Shown: positions 45,559-55,700 of the stretch, piece after piece
Position numbering within the stretch: the stretch's first letter is position 1
Layout of the letters: every line of letters starts with the position of its first letter
Position numbers and translations under genes: made by a program
Assembly: GCA_019915015.1 (NCBI GenBank)
Contig: JAHBBC010000035.1
Coordinates: 248,001-312,000, forward strand
Length of the DNA: 64,000 bases
Source of the DNA: Auriscalpium vulgare
Lineage: Eukaryota; Basidiomycota; Agaricomycetes; Russulales; Auriscalpiaceae
Reading direction: 5' to 3'
Notes under the pieces: model-generated
Told to the model about the DNA's origin: nothing
What the model saw: the letters and a program-made list of their open reading frames with translations, nothing else
Database searches by the model: none

Positions 45559-45957
45559 ACAAGACGGGATGAGGGGCTGAGGCCATCGCGGAGGGGCTTT
45601 ATAGGCCTGCGGTGAGAAGCCAGCGCCAGAGATGGAAATCAGTCGCGTAATGTCCGCCGATAATCGCTATGAATAAACCGTCCGCTTTCGGCAGTTCCCT
45701 CTCACAGGCTCCCCCAACCGGGCCCAACGTTCTCACCCTCGCACGTCCGCGTCAGCACGCTCGTGTCAGCACTCTCAATTTCTAACACTCTGCAACTACA
45801 GGATCCTCAGAACACCGTCTCCTCCACCCACCCGCCAACCGCGCCCATCTCGTCGTCCGGCCAGCCCCCAGCGCTCGGTCCCTCCTCTCGTCCACGCACA
45901 GCCTACATCGTTCGTTAGCATATCATAGCACTCGCCTCGCGCCCCATGGCGCGTTGA

Positions 45958-47848
45958 TCATGACATGTGCGGCACATAAGACGCATTGTCATACCATTCA
46001 TAAGCACCCGGCAAGCGGCATGCGCCTCGACAAAGACAGATTGACACAGGCCACGCACCTTGATCAAGTACTCCTTGCTCCGCGCCATCTCCCGCTCGAG
46101 CTCGCGAAGACGCTGCTCCTGCTCCTGCGCCGCGCGCAGCACACTGTCGACCTGCGCGCGCGACACCACCAACGGCGCGTCGTCCTCGAACGACACCGTC
46201 CCGTCTGCGGCAATCGTCGCGTTCATCTCTCCCAGCTCGATCTGCCCAATTCTCAGCCCTCGGCACCTGGGACAACGAGAGGCAACTGCTCACCATGCTC
46301 AGCACAATCCGCCGCACCTCCTCAGTGTCCTCGATCCCGACATTACGTCCGATCTCGCGCAGGCCAAGCGTCAGGTACGTCTCGGTGAGCTTCTTGATTG
46401 CCCACCGCGGCGCGCGGTCAATGGCCTGCTTCACCAACCCCAGATTTCCGTCCTATTTTCCCGGGTAAACATTGATCCATATCAACAATTGAAAAAATAA
46501 AAGAGTATATGCGCCAACGTACGTGCGCGAACAGACCCTCCTCCTTTCCCGCGACTGCCCGAAGCGCTGCCCCTTTTGGGTATGCCTTCGCAAATGCCCC
46601 ATATGGCGTGTTGCGGACGTTCGCCACCGCGCCGTGCGTGTATTTCGGTAGCGGAAGGGTCTATAATGCATTGATTTGCATGAGCATACCCGTCCGGTCT
46701 TCGCCACGACGCGACGCACCTTTCCGTGGAAGATCAGCTGCACTAGCAACAGCTTCTTCGCAGCGTCCATCTGGACTGCGCTCGCCTCGCTAGAAGGGCC
46801 CCCTGCGACGCTCAGGAGGCTCATCGGCCCGCCCATGCCACGCATACCCTGCATCGAGCCTGCGCCGCGCCCAGGCGCGCCGCTCACAGGCGCGCTCGCG
46901 CATATCTCGAACGCCTCGGCGGCGGCAGCCCAACGCTTCGCTACCGCGAGGGCGATGCCGGACAGATAGTGGTGCAGAAGGTGATCCGTGTAGGTGAGGT
47001 CGGGTGCAAGCGCAAGCGAGATATTCTCTATGGGCGTGAGAAGCACCGAGAGGGGCGGGGGGTGTTGCGCTGTTATGCACGCCTAGCAGCGGGACGTCGT
47101 TAGCGCCGGGATTCAAAAAGGGCGCGCACTAACATTTAGAAAAATGGCGTGCAGTGGCGTAAGGTACGAGAGATCGGGCGGGTAGCGAGTGAGGAGCTCG
47201 TGCAACGGATCAATCGCAATTTTGAGCTACCAGACGAATGTCAGAGATCCGTATAGTTCACAGATTCTGGGCTCACATTTCCCAGCGCCTCGGCGCGCTG
47301 TATGATGCCCTTCGCAAGCAGCGAAACTAGCGACAAGTATCAGCGCGATCGCCTCTTTGGATATCCGGAAATACGACGCACCGCGCTCCGGTGCGTGCCT
47401 CGCCTGCACCGGGTCAAAACGCCTCGAAAACTCTTCGATATACCCTCCTGGCACAGGCGCACCAGCGTGAAGCCTCGCAGACCTATCGATCAGATCGGTA
47501 AGCCAATCCGCTTAACCACGAAGTTACTACACACAAAATAAACAGAATGCCGAGCGTATGGTTGGGGATGTTGAGGCCGGCTGGGCCGTCTCCGCTTGCA
47601 AGCGCGGCAGCCGGCGCGTGGCGCAGCGTCGCAGTCAGCGCTGTCAACGAATTGCTATTCTGGATCTGCACAAGGATGAGATCCAGCGAGACGCTGTGCT
47701 CCGCTTGCGGCGCGACTGCGCCGGCGAGCGAAGAGGAGGTCTGCGGTGACGGCGCGCCTTGCGAAGAGGAGGCGGGCGGCGGGGTGAAGACGGGCGAAGA
47801 GGAGGCGGAAGCGAGGGGCGGGGTTGGGAGAGGCTGAGAGGATGTCAT
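45958..47848 (-). CDS. CSN3: COP9 signalosome complex subunit 3 (PCI domain)
   Basis: Scaffold subunit of the signalosome, which removes Nedd8 from cullin ubiquitin ligases. Seen: Pro/Ser-rich start MTSSQPLPTPPLASASSSP, then IQNSNSLTALTATLRHAPAA, LNIPNHTLGILFIL, then LKIAIDPLHELLTRYPPDLS, YLTPLHAIFL, LLTPIENISLALAPDLTYTD, HLLHHYLSGIALAVAKRW and AAAEAFEICASAPV. After DAAKKLLLVQLIFHGK come TLPLPKYTHGAVANVRNTPY and the PCI domain DGNLGLVKQAIDRAPRWAIK, KLTETYLTLGLREIGRNVG, and FEDDAPLVVSRAQVDSVLR. A coiled coil EQRLRELEREMARSKEYLIK is last. The 3' end is uncertain: an intron after EYLIK leads to one of two frames, giving either a stop near 45915 or one at 45958. Confidence 0.78.
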
Positions 47849-50650
47849 CGTGAGGATTGACCTGCAGGGGGAGGGGCCGATGCGATGTTAGCAAGGAGTG
47901 GCCACAAACGTATGCAAACGCGGGGAGCATGCCGCGAGGCCGCCAGGCAAGAGTTCTTCGACGATCTCCTGCACCCAACGACAAGATGTTTCCCAGAGTA
48001 CACTCTGACTTTCAAACTAGACAGATCGACTGTCCAACCCCTTCCGCCAAGATGACGACAAGATGTAGGACAATGCGGGACTCACTGAAGGCCTCTTAAT
48101 CTAGTTCTGCAGCTGTAGAGGCCCATCAGTTGCGCCTCCGCTACGCATAGCATCGCACTTACCGTCGTGCTGATCCTTTGCACACGAAAAATGGCAAGCA
48201 GACGCGTTCAAAGGAGGAGGAGGGGCACCGACGACGCGTGTGCGGGGATAAATGACTCTAGGAGCCACGAAGGAGCCTGGGAATCTTGACTGGCACTGAG
48301 ACGCCCTCACGTGGCCGCCATCAGCGAAATGAGGAGCAGACGTCAAACCCTTACAAGGGTATACAAGGGTCACAAAGGTCGCAAGGCGAAACGCGATTCC
48401 CACTGGGCTGTATTTAGACTGTCATATCACAAACCCTTGGCAAGGCTGACCAGCGAGTTCAAGCTTGTCAACGCGGGACTGTCTGACGAGTTCAGGGCAA
48501 GTGACGCACAGGAGTATATTTAGACTGTCAGTTCACAATACCGTGGCAAGGATGACCAGCAAGTTCGACGACGCACTGCCTGGTGGGCCAGCGTGTCGAA
48601 ATCACGCACCGGCCGGAATATGCGGTATTAGCTCCTCATTTGCTGGCAACGAAATATTCGGATAACGATGGCGCAAAAATCAATTTATTTCTGCAAATGT
48701 AGATACTACAAATGTACTCTAATTCCCCTTGCATGCTCGCACGTAGACAATCAGAACGGCCGCACCGAAGCCGCACGCCGCAGTAGCACGCAACGTCCTC
48801 GCGGCGTTGAGTCTGGCGCACCTACGACACGGAGGCTGCAATTGACGAACTCCGAGTCGGGTTGGACATGTTGGTGACGGGTGCCGCGAGCAGCCGACGT
48901 GGCGGCGATCCGTCGTGCGATGATGGCGTAGCAGGAGATACTTCACACGCGCCTGGAGGCCGTAAAATAGGTCAGTGCATGGAGGGCACGGGAGAGGTGC
49001 CAGACTCGCCAGAGCAGGTTGCGCCGAAGGTAGGCGCATTCCCAGTCTGCAAATTGTCGAGACTGTTTGCGTGTCATCGCTGTTTGTTGCACGTACCTTA
49101 CAGTTAAGACAAATGGCCCTATCTTGGCCCTGTACGCATGCAGATTGTCGGATCAGAGCTGTGCTGCGAGCGACTGATCATTAGTAAGAGTCAAGACAAG
49201 ATAATGACTGACGTAGGAGAACAAGTGGACAGAGGCACCTTTGAAGTCACAAGTCTGGGTAAGCTGTGATCACAGTAACTACTGATAATTCACTGACCTG
49301 GGAGTACTCGAGTACTTGACAGCGACGATGTGCGAGGTCGAGTAATGATGGAAGGATGGAGAGGACACGCAGGCCTACGGCAGGCGCGGCGGCAAGCGTG
49401 GGAACTATCTATGTACCCGGTACTGCGCCGCGAGCACTCGAAGTCTTGTCTAGATCTGTGATGCTAACTGACGATGCTAGGGGACGAGATCATCAACTGC
49501 GAAGACGATGGTGGACGCCAGGGAGAGAGAGTTGGGAACGGGGAGCGCGGCTTTGCGTGCGGTCGTCCTCAGCTTATCATGTAGTACGTCTTCGCCTCCA
49601 TTCTACGATATCATTTTCTTTCATCTTACTCGGGCTGCTCAAATCACCGGGCCTCCGAGTGTGTTTTCATGGCCTTCGAAGTGCCCATTGTGTATCTGTG
49701 CTAGGTGCTTTCTGGATTCCGACTCCATTCTTCTCGCAGGCTTCGTCGGGACGACAATTACACCGCGCCCGCGCGTCGCTCAAGTCCGTCTTGCCCTCAT
49801 GCCGCAAATCCATGACGACGACGACGATAATTATGGATCATACGAGTTGATCACCATAGTCGTAAGGGATGCTCGAAATTGATTTATTATAAGGGAGAGG
49901 TGGCCCAGGTGCGTACTGCTCACAGCCGCCGCTAACCTTCCGCGCAATAGTGCCAGCGGGCCGTGTTGTAGTGTTGTAGACATCAATTAATTCAACGTGA
50001 TATATATGATGGTATTGTACGGCCTTCATAAGTTGATACATGGACGATCCAAGGATGCATCTCCCTTTGCAGCTGCGAACACGGGTTGCCGACCAGTTGC
50101 CGACTATTGACAAATCTGGGCTGAGCATTTACATGCCTTTACAAAGAGAACACAGGTGTGATAGAATTCCGTAGCTATGATCTGGCCAGCGCAAAGCGCG
50201 CTGAGGACGTCGGCGGTACTGTAAAGCCTTGTACTGCCCTGGTAAACCTATGCAAATCAACGCCAGCACTGTCACGTGCGGTACGGGCGGCAAGGTAATA
50301 GCGGATGAACACTATTTTGCTGATGGCTTCGCTCTTGACCACCATCGACTTCAGGCGCGTCTGACTCTCCCGGGCGACTCTCTGGTCTGTTTTCGCACTG
50401 AGCACTGGGATGCTTGGAGGGTGTCTCTACATCTATATATGGCCTACGTGATGCAAGGAAACGCGTTCGACTCATCTAGCGGCCGCTCTCACTGGGCTCT
50501 TGACTCTGCGGGTATATGCTCTGCGTCTGCTCCGTCTCCCTTCTCTTACACTACGGGACGCATGCCGCTGGTAACTCATCCATGGAATGGGGTACAGCCG
50601 CCCGATTGATAGCCCCGCCATCCTGCGCTCGTTCTGACGTGCAGATATAC
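47849..50650. other. Long intergenic stretch without a supported gene
   Basis: About 2.8 kb between CSN3 and the promoter of the acidic protein gene. It is AT-richer than its surroundings in parts, and open frames are short and incoherent. One diverged direct repeat (48409-48565) is present; see the repeat entry. No tRNA or rRNA signature was seen by eye. Confidence 0.5.
48409..48565 (+). repeat. Diverged tandem duplication with a 104-bp period
   Basis: Two similar stretches of about 52 bp, from about 48409 (TGTATTTAGACTGTCATATC) and from about 48513 (TATATTTAGACTGTCAGTTC), continue with matching ACAA-CC-TGGCAAGG-TGACCAGC-AGTTC words and differ by scattered substitutions. An old tandem duplication in non-coding DNA. 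Confidence 0.7.
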
Positions 50651-50679
50651 ATCAAGCAAAGGTCACGCCGCGCGCGTGT

Positions 50680-50764
50680 CCGTTTGACGAATTCCATCCT
50701 CCGTTTGACGAATTCCGACCTCTGTTTAACGTGTCACGAGATCTGGCGTGCAGGCGTATATATT
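50680..50764 (+). promoter_or_regulatory. Promoter with tandem CCGTTTGACGAATTCC motif and TATA box
   Basis: The 16-base word CCGTTTGACGAATTCC occurs at 50680-50695 and again at 50701-50716, 21 bp apart, followed by the related CTGTTTAACGTGTCAC. A TATATATT box lies at 50757-50764, about 87 bp before the ATG at 50851. The spacing of about two helical turns suggests a paired transcription factor site; the factor is unknown. Confidence 0.5.
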
Positions 50765-50850
50765 CTGCGTGCGCTCGCCCATCCTTTCCTCAGTAGAACC
50801 CCCACTTCACCAGCTTCATTATCGTTGACGATAATAACCAAGCATACCCA

Positions 50851-52682
50851 ATGCCCACCTTCACCCTCATCACCTTCCGGGCCCCCGCCCTTCTGTATGC
50901 GCTTCATCCGAGCGTCCCGCGTCCAGCTGTCCCCGGCATCCGCGTTTCTGTCCTCGACACCCCTCGCATCGCCCACGCCGCCGCACTTCGTCGCCACGTC
51001 GTCGCCACGCCCGATGGCCGCTCTCCCATCCAACCGTCCACGGGCCGCCAGACCCTCCAGCCATACCTGCAGTGCCTCGCCCACGCCCGCCTCGCCGCCG
51101 TCCGCCCGCTCCGCCTGTACTCCCATGGCCAGGGGCCTCTGAGGCCTATGGACAAATCGGCGCGACTATCGGCGAGAAGCGCAAGCGGACGATGGTGGAC
51201 ACCGTGTGCAAGAGCGTGCATGAGCTAGCGGAGATCCCGGCGCCTGCCAAGCAGCGGCTGGTCGTGTCGGAGGCGGATGAGGACTACGTTATGGTGAGCT
51301 ACATGCCTACACTTCAGCCAGCTCATCTGATCTCTCTACAGTTGGAGCCCCTCCCCAACGTCCTCAACGCCAACGACACGCCGAAGGTCCACGAGTCCGA
51401 AGTCATGGATGTGGACAGCGTACGTCTGCTTTGCCCACTCCATCAGAGCTTAACTGACACGCGTGTCCAGGAGATTCGCAAGGTCAACACGCGTCAGGCA
51501 AAGAAGGTCAAGAAGGTTGTCAAAGCCGTACAGCGCCGCCGCAAAGCTCAGGTCGCCTTCTGCAACATCCCGCAGTCGCTCGCCCGCCTGCCCACGCTCA
51601 GCGCCACGTCCCGCCACCGCCTTCAGCAGCTCCGTCTTCAGCCTGTAGCGCCGCCTCCTGCCACCATCGACGACGCGGACGACGAGCTCTTCGCCTGCCT
51701 CAACGCCCTGGCCATCTCGGACACCGTCGACACCCCCGGCACTCCCGAGGTCAAGTCTCCTGGCACTCCCGGCGTGCTCGATTCCGCACCAGCGACTCCG
51801 GTTGTCAGCAGCGCGCCGGTGGCTGAGGTCGACGCCTTCCTCGCGACGATCCTCCTCCCTGGTCTCCCCGGCGCGTCTGACCTGTCCAACATAGTCGAGT
51901 CGTTAGTCGTTAGCGATGTTGTTAAGGCTGTCGAGAAGGGTGCCGGGGCTAAGGAGGATGGCGAGGACGAGGATGAGGACGAGGACGAGGACGAGATCGA
52001 CCGCGCTATGGATGCGTTTGCCGAGAGACACATGACGGGCGAGCGGAGGGTCATGATTGAACTCTTTGAGTTCCTCGCGTCTCCCCCAACGTCGCCATCA
52101 CTCCCTCCGGTCGATGCCCCGGCATCGCAGCCCAGCACGCCCCCGCCCGCCTGTCTCTCTGCGACGCCCGAAGCCCCTGCTGCCCCTGCCAAGTCCGACT
52201 GCTTCGACTCGCTCTACGACGAGGCCGCACAGCCACAGGATGCTCCCGCCGAGACCGCACCCGCAGCGTCGGCGTCCTTCGACTCGCTGTTCGACGACCG
52301 TCCGACCCAGTCCTCGGATCCGGCTCCCTCGACGCCCCTGCCCGCCGTCCTCGTCACGCCCTCCTCGCCCATCGTCAATCCCAGCCCGTCGCCCCGCGTC
52401 ACTTTCACGTCCAGCCCCCTCCTTGACAGTGTGGTGCGCAGCCCTGCGCCTGCATTCGAGGCGCTGGCCTTGGGCTTTTGCGACTACGACGTCCCCATGG
52501 AGATCGCAGAGGACGAAGGCTACGGGAGCCACGAGGAGCCGACTGTGCAGGTGGCGAAGGCCTCGCCGATGGTTGTCTGCGACGCGGACGCGCCGTTCGG
52601 GTCGCCGATGCTGACTGGAGAGATGTTTGTGGACGCCCTCGGTCAACTCGCGCGGTTGCTCGGATTCTTGCGCATCACGTAG
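50851..52682 (+). CDS. Uncharacterised acidic, proline/serine-rich protein
   Basis: Seen: an ATG at 50851 just after the TATA-bearing promoter opens MPTFTLITFRAPALLYALHP, while the main reading frame (open from 51072) is one frame off by -1, with EAYGQIGATIGEKRKRTMVD and VHELAEIPAPAKQRLVVSEA. Either a one-base deletion near 51100-51150 or a start at the in-frame ATG 51192 (MVDTVCKSVHEL) is possible. Two introns of 48 and 51 nt are in frame, after EDYVM and after VMDVDS. Basic stretch RQAKKVKKVVKAVQRRRKAQ may be a nuclear signal. The rest is disordered, with an acidic run at about 51960-52000 (EDEDEDEDEDE), TP and SP repeats and DSLYDEAAQPQ / DSLFDDRPTQSS paired motifs. It ends LLGFLRIT with TAG at 52680, unless a short intron (52679-52718) extends it (see split-intron entry). 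No known family. Confidence 0.6.
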
Positions 52683-52718
52683 ATTACGGGGCCCAGCTCC
52701 TTGTCGCCTTTTAATTAG

Positions 52719-55700
52719 GTACTATAGTTTACTGTACATCTCCGAGGCTAGCGCAGTCGCGCCTCCGGAGTCCTCCCTCAGGATCAGTGCGATCGCGGGG
52801 GTATCGTGTCCGTCTCGCTGGTCTGGGCGGCGCGATGCTCCTGTGCTTCGTTCGGCTTTTGACTAGTACGTCCTTCTCCTCTGAGTCTCTAAGCCTTTCT
52901 TCTTACTGACGCGTGTGATGGGCACGGCCATTCTAGATACAAACGGACACTCTACTTAGCTCACGGACTCTGGTTTCGTACGACAGACTCGCATCATTAC
53001 GGTACACGTGCTCATCCCGACTTAGCTATGTACATTTGCCTCCGTTGGTCCGTGCGCCCGTATTACTCCGTCGCTCGCCGCTCCTGTACCTTTCCCTCGT
53101 CGAGTCAACGCCAGTGACTTCCTCTGTTCATTCTCGCGTCCCCTTCGCTCGAAACACTCGCCCCGTTACAGTTTGACTCGACCATCAACTCGAATCCCTC
53201 CCTCTCGACCTTACTCGCTCGATAAACCCTTATCTCTCGCTTCTCGAAGCCTCGGTAAACTCCCTCATCAACTTCTCGAACTCACCTTCTATTTCCAAGC
53301 GTCTACTTGCTAACATGTCAGGCCTCGACGAGAACCCGTGGCCCGCAGATGCTGGTAGCGTCCCGCAGGGTCAGCAACCGACTCAGGATGCTTCCCAGAA
53401 CCCTGCATCTGCTCAAGACGTCAACGCACTTGCTCAGCTCCTCATAGGACTCGGCCGTCAAGTCCAGAATGCCGAAGCGAACCAGGAGCGTATGAGACAA
53501 GTCCTCGAAGCGCTCACCACTCGAATTAGCGACCCGGCGCCCGCCAACTCCGGTCGCGACGCCCGCGACACTAGCGGCGCTCCCCACGGTGTCGCTCGTT
53601 TCAAGGAACCCCGCGTCTTTTCGGGCAAAGCCGTAGATGTCGAGCCTTTCATCAAGGAAATTGGAGCGGCCGTTCAACTCTCTCGCGCGTCGTTGCCCAC
53701 TGACTTCGACAGGGCTCTGTACATGCAGACCTACCTCGCGGACGGCTCGGCCAAGAGCTGGTACAACTCCGTCGAGGAGGTCTCGCCCGACCTTCTGCGC
53801 GATTTCGACGGCCTCATAGACAACTTCCGCAGTCACTTTGGTGACAGCGACGTCGTCGGCACGGCGCTGCGCAAGATTGAAGCGCTGCGTCAGACGGGCG
53901 CCGCTGCTGCGTATGCGTCTCGTTTCCGTGAACTACTGATCCATCTTGACCTTTCAGAAGCTACGAAGATTCAAATGTTCTACAGAGGTCTCAAGGACGA
54001 GGTCAAGGACCTTCTCGTCGGTCTCCACGAGCCGACCGTATTCAATGAGTACGTCGCACTCTCGATCATGGCCGACAACCGCGTCCATCGCCGCGCCCTG
54101 GAGAAGAAGCAAGACTCGGGCAAAGGCAAGGGCAAGCAAACACCCATAGCAACCGCACGCCCGTCGCAGTCTGCCTCGTCTTCGAACGCTTCACCCGCGT
54201 CTTCGTCGAACGCTCCGGTCCCCATGGAGATTGACGCTACCAAGACGCCTCGTGCGCCTCTCACTCAAGAAGAGAAGGACCGCCGCCGCCGCGAAGGCCT
54301 CTGTCTTTACTGCGGCCTGGGTAAGCACCTCATTTCCAATTGTCCTAACATGTCCGAGCGCGCGAAGAAGAATTACGCAGCGCGCGCTCCTGCATCCTCG
54401 TCGTCGGGAAAAGCCTAGCCGGCTGCTCCTTTGTCCCTGGGCATCCGGCAGACGACGGGACACGTCCTGCGGCCTCGATTGCCGCGTCGGAGCCCACACA
54501 TGTGCGCGCTACGGACGGCGCGTATATGCTTGCGCATCGTAATGCGCCCACATTCCTTTTCTCCTCGTCCGCACCCACGCTTAATTCTCCAGACCACTTC
54601 TTTATTTCGGTCACGCTTTCTTTCCCTAACCGTTCTCCTCTTCACACGTACGCGCTTGTGGACAGCGGCGCGACGACGTCGTGTATTTCGGAACGCTTTG
54701 CGGCGCGTCACTCTCTTTCACGACGTCTCAAGGACGTTCCGGTTCCCATCACGGCGGTTGACGACCGCCCAATTGCTTCTGGCCTGATCACCCAGGATGT
54801 AGTTGCTAACCTTTCGGTGGGAGCTCATTCCGAGTTCATTGCTTTGGCCGTTGTTGCGGTCGGTTATCCCATTATTTTAGGTCTCGATTGGCTTCGCCGC
54901 CACAATCCCAACATCGACTGGGTTGACTCCAATCTCACCCTCGACTGTTGCGGACTCACTCGCTCGCATCCCGTCACGATTTCAGCACGAGGCTCCGGTC
55001 TCGCCCCTCGACTCGTCCATCCCTCGCTCAACTCGACTACGTCCGTTGGCATAGGCTTTGGTCTTACCGGCGCGACCTCGTTCGCCTCCTCGACAATTCG
55101 CAACACCACCACGTCTTCGCCGGCACATTCGACACCCAGCGTGGACCGCGCGTCCTCGCCTCCTCGGCCCTCGTACCTTTCGTCACTCGTCAAGTTGAAT
55201 GGCTTCGGTCGCTCTACTCCTTCGCTCACCCCTACGCCAAATATTCGCACCATTTCCCCTCGTAAATTCGCCAAGGCTGCGCGTTCGCACCCGGACGACG
55301 TATGTCTCTTTCGCTTCCTGCCGACCGATTCGCCCGCGTTCATTGCGGCCACCTCGGCGCCCGACTCGCTACTCGACGACCTCGATGCCGACACTCCCGA
55401 CACATCGTCCACTCCTCTCGACGATCTTTCACAGCACGTACCACCCAAGTACTCAGAGTACGCATCCACCGTCTTCTCACCCTCCGAGTTCGACAAGCTG
55501 CCTCCGCACCGATCGTTCGACGTCGACATCGAGCTCGAAGAAGGGAAGGAACCACCCTTCGGCCCGCTCTATCGACTCACCCCAGACGAACGCAACGCGC
55601 TCGCCGAATACGTCAACACCAACCTTGCTCGCGGTCACATCCGCAGCTCGACATCGTCGGCCGGCGCACCCGTTCTGTTCATACGCAAGAAGACGGGCAA

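Noticed and set aside
54502..54525. Independent start codon of pol
   Set aside because: The codon at 54502 is GTG, not ATG. The frameshift from gag explains pol translation better.
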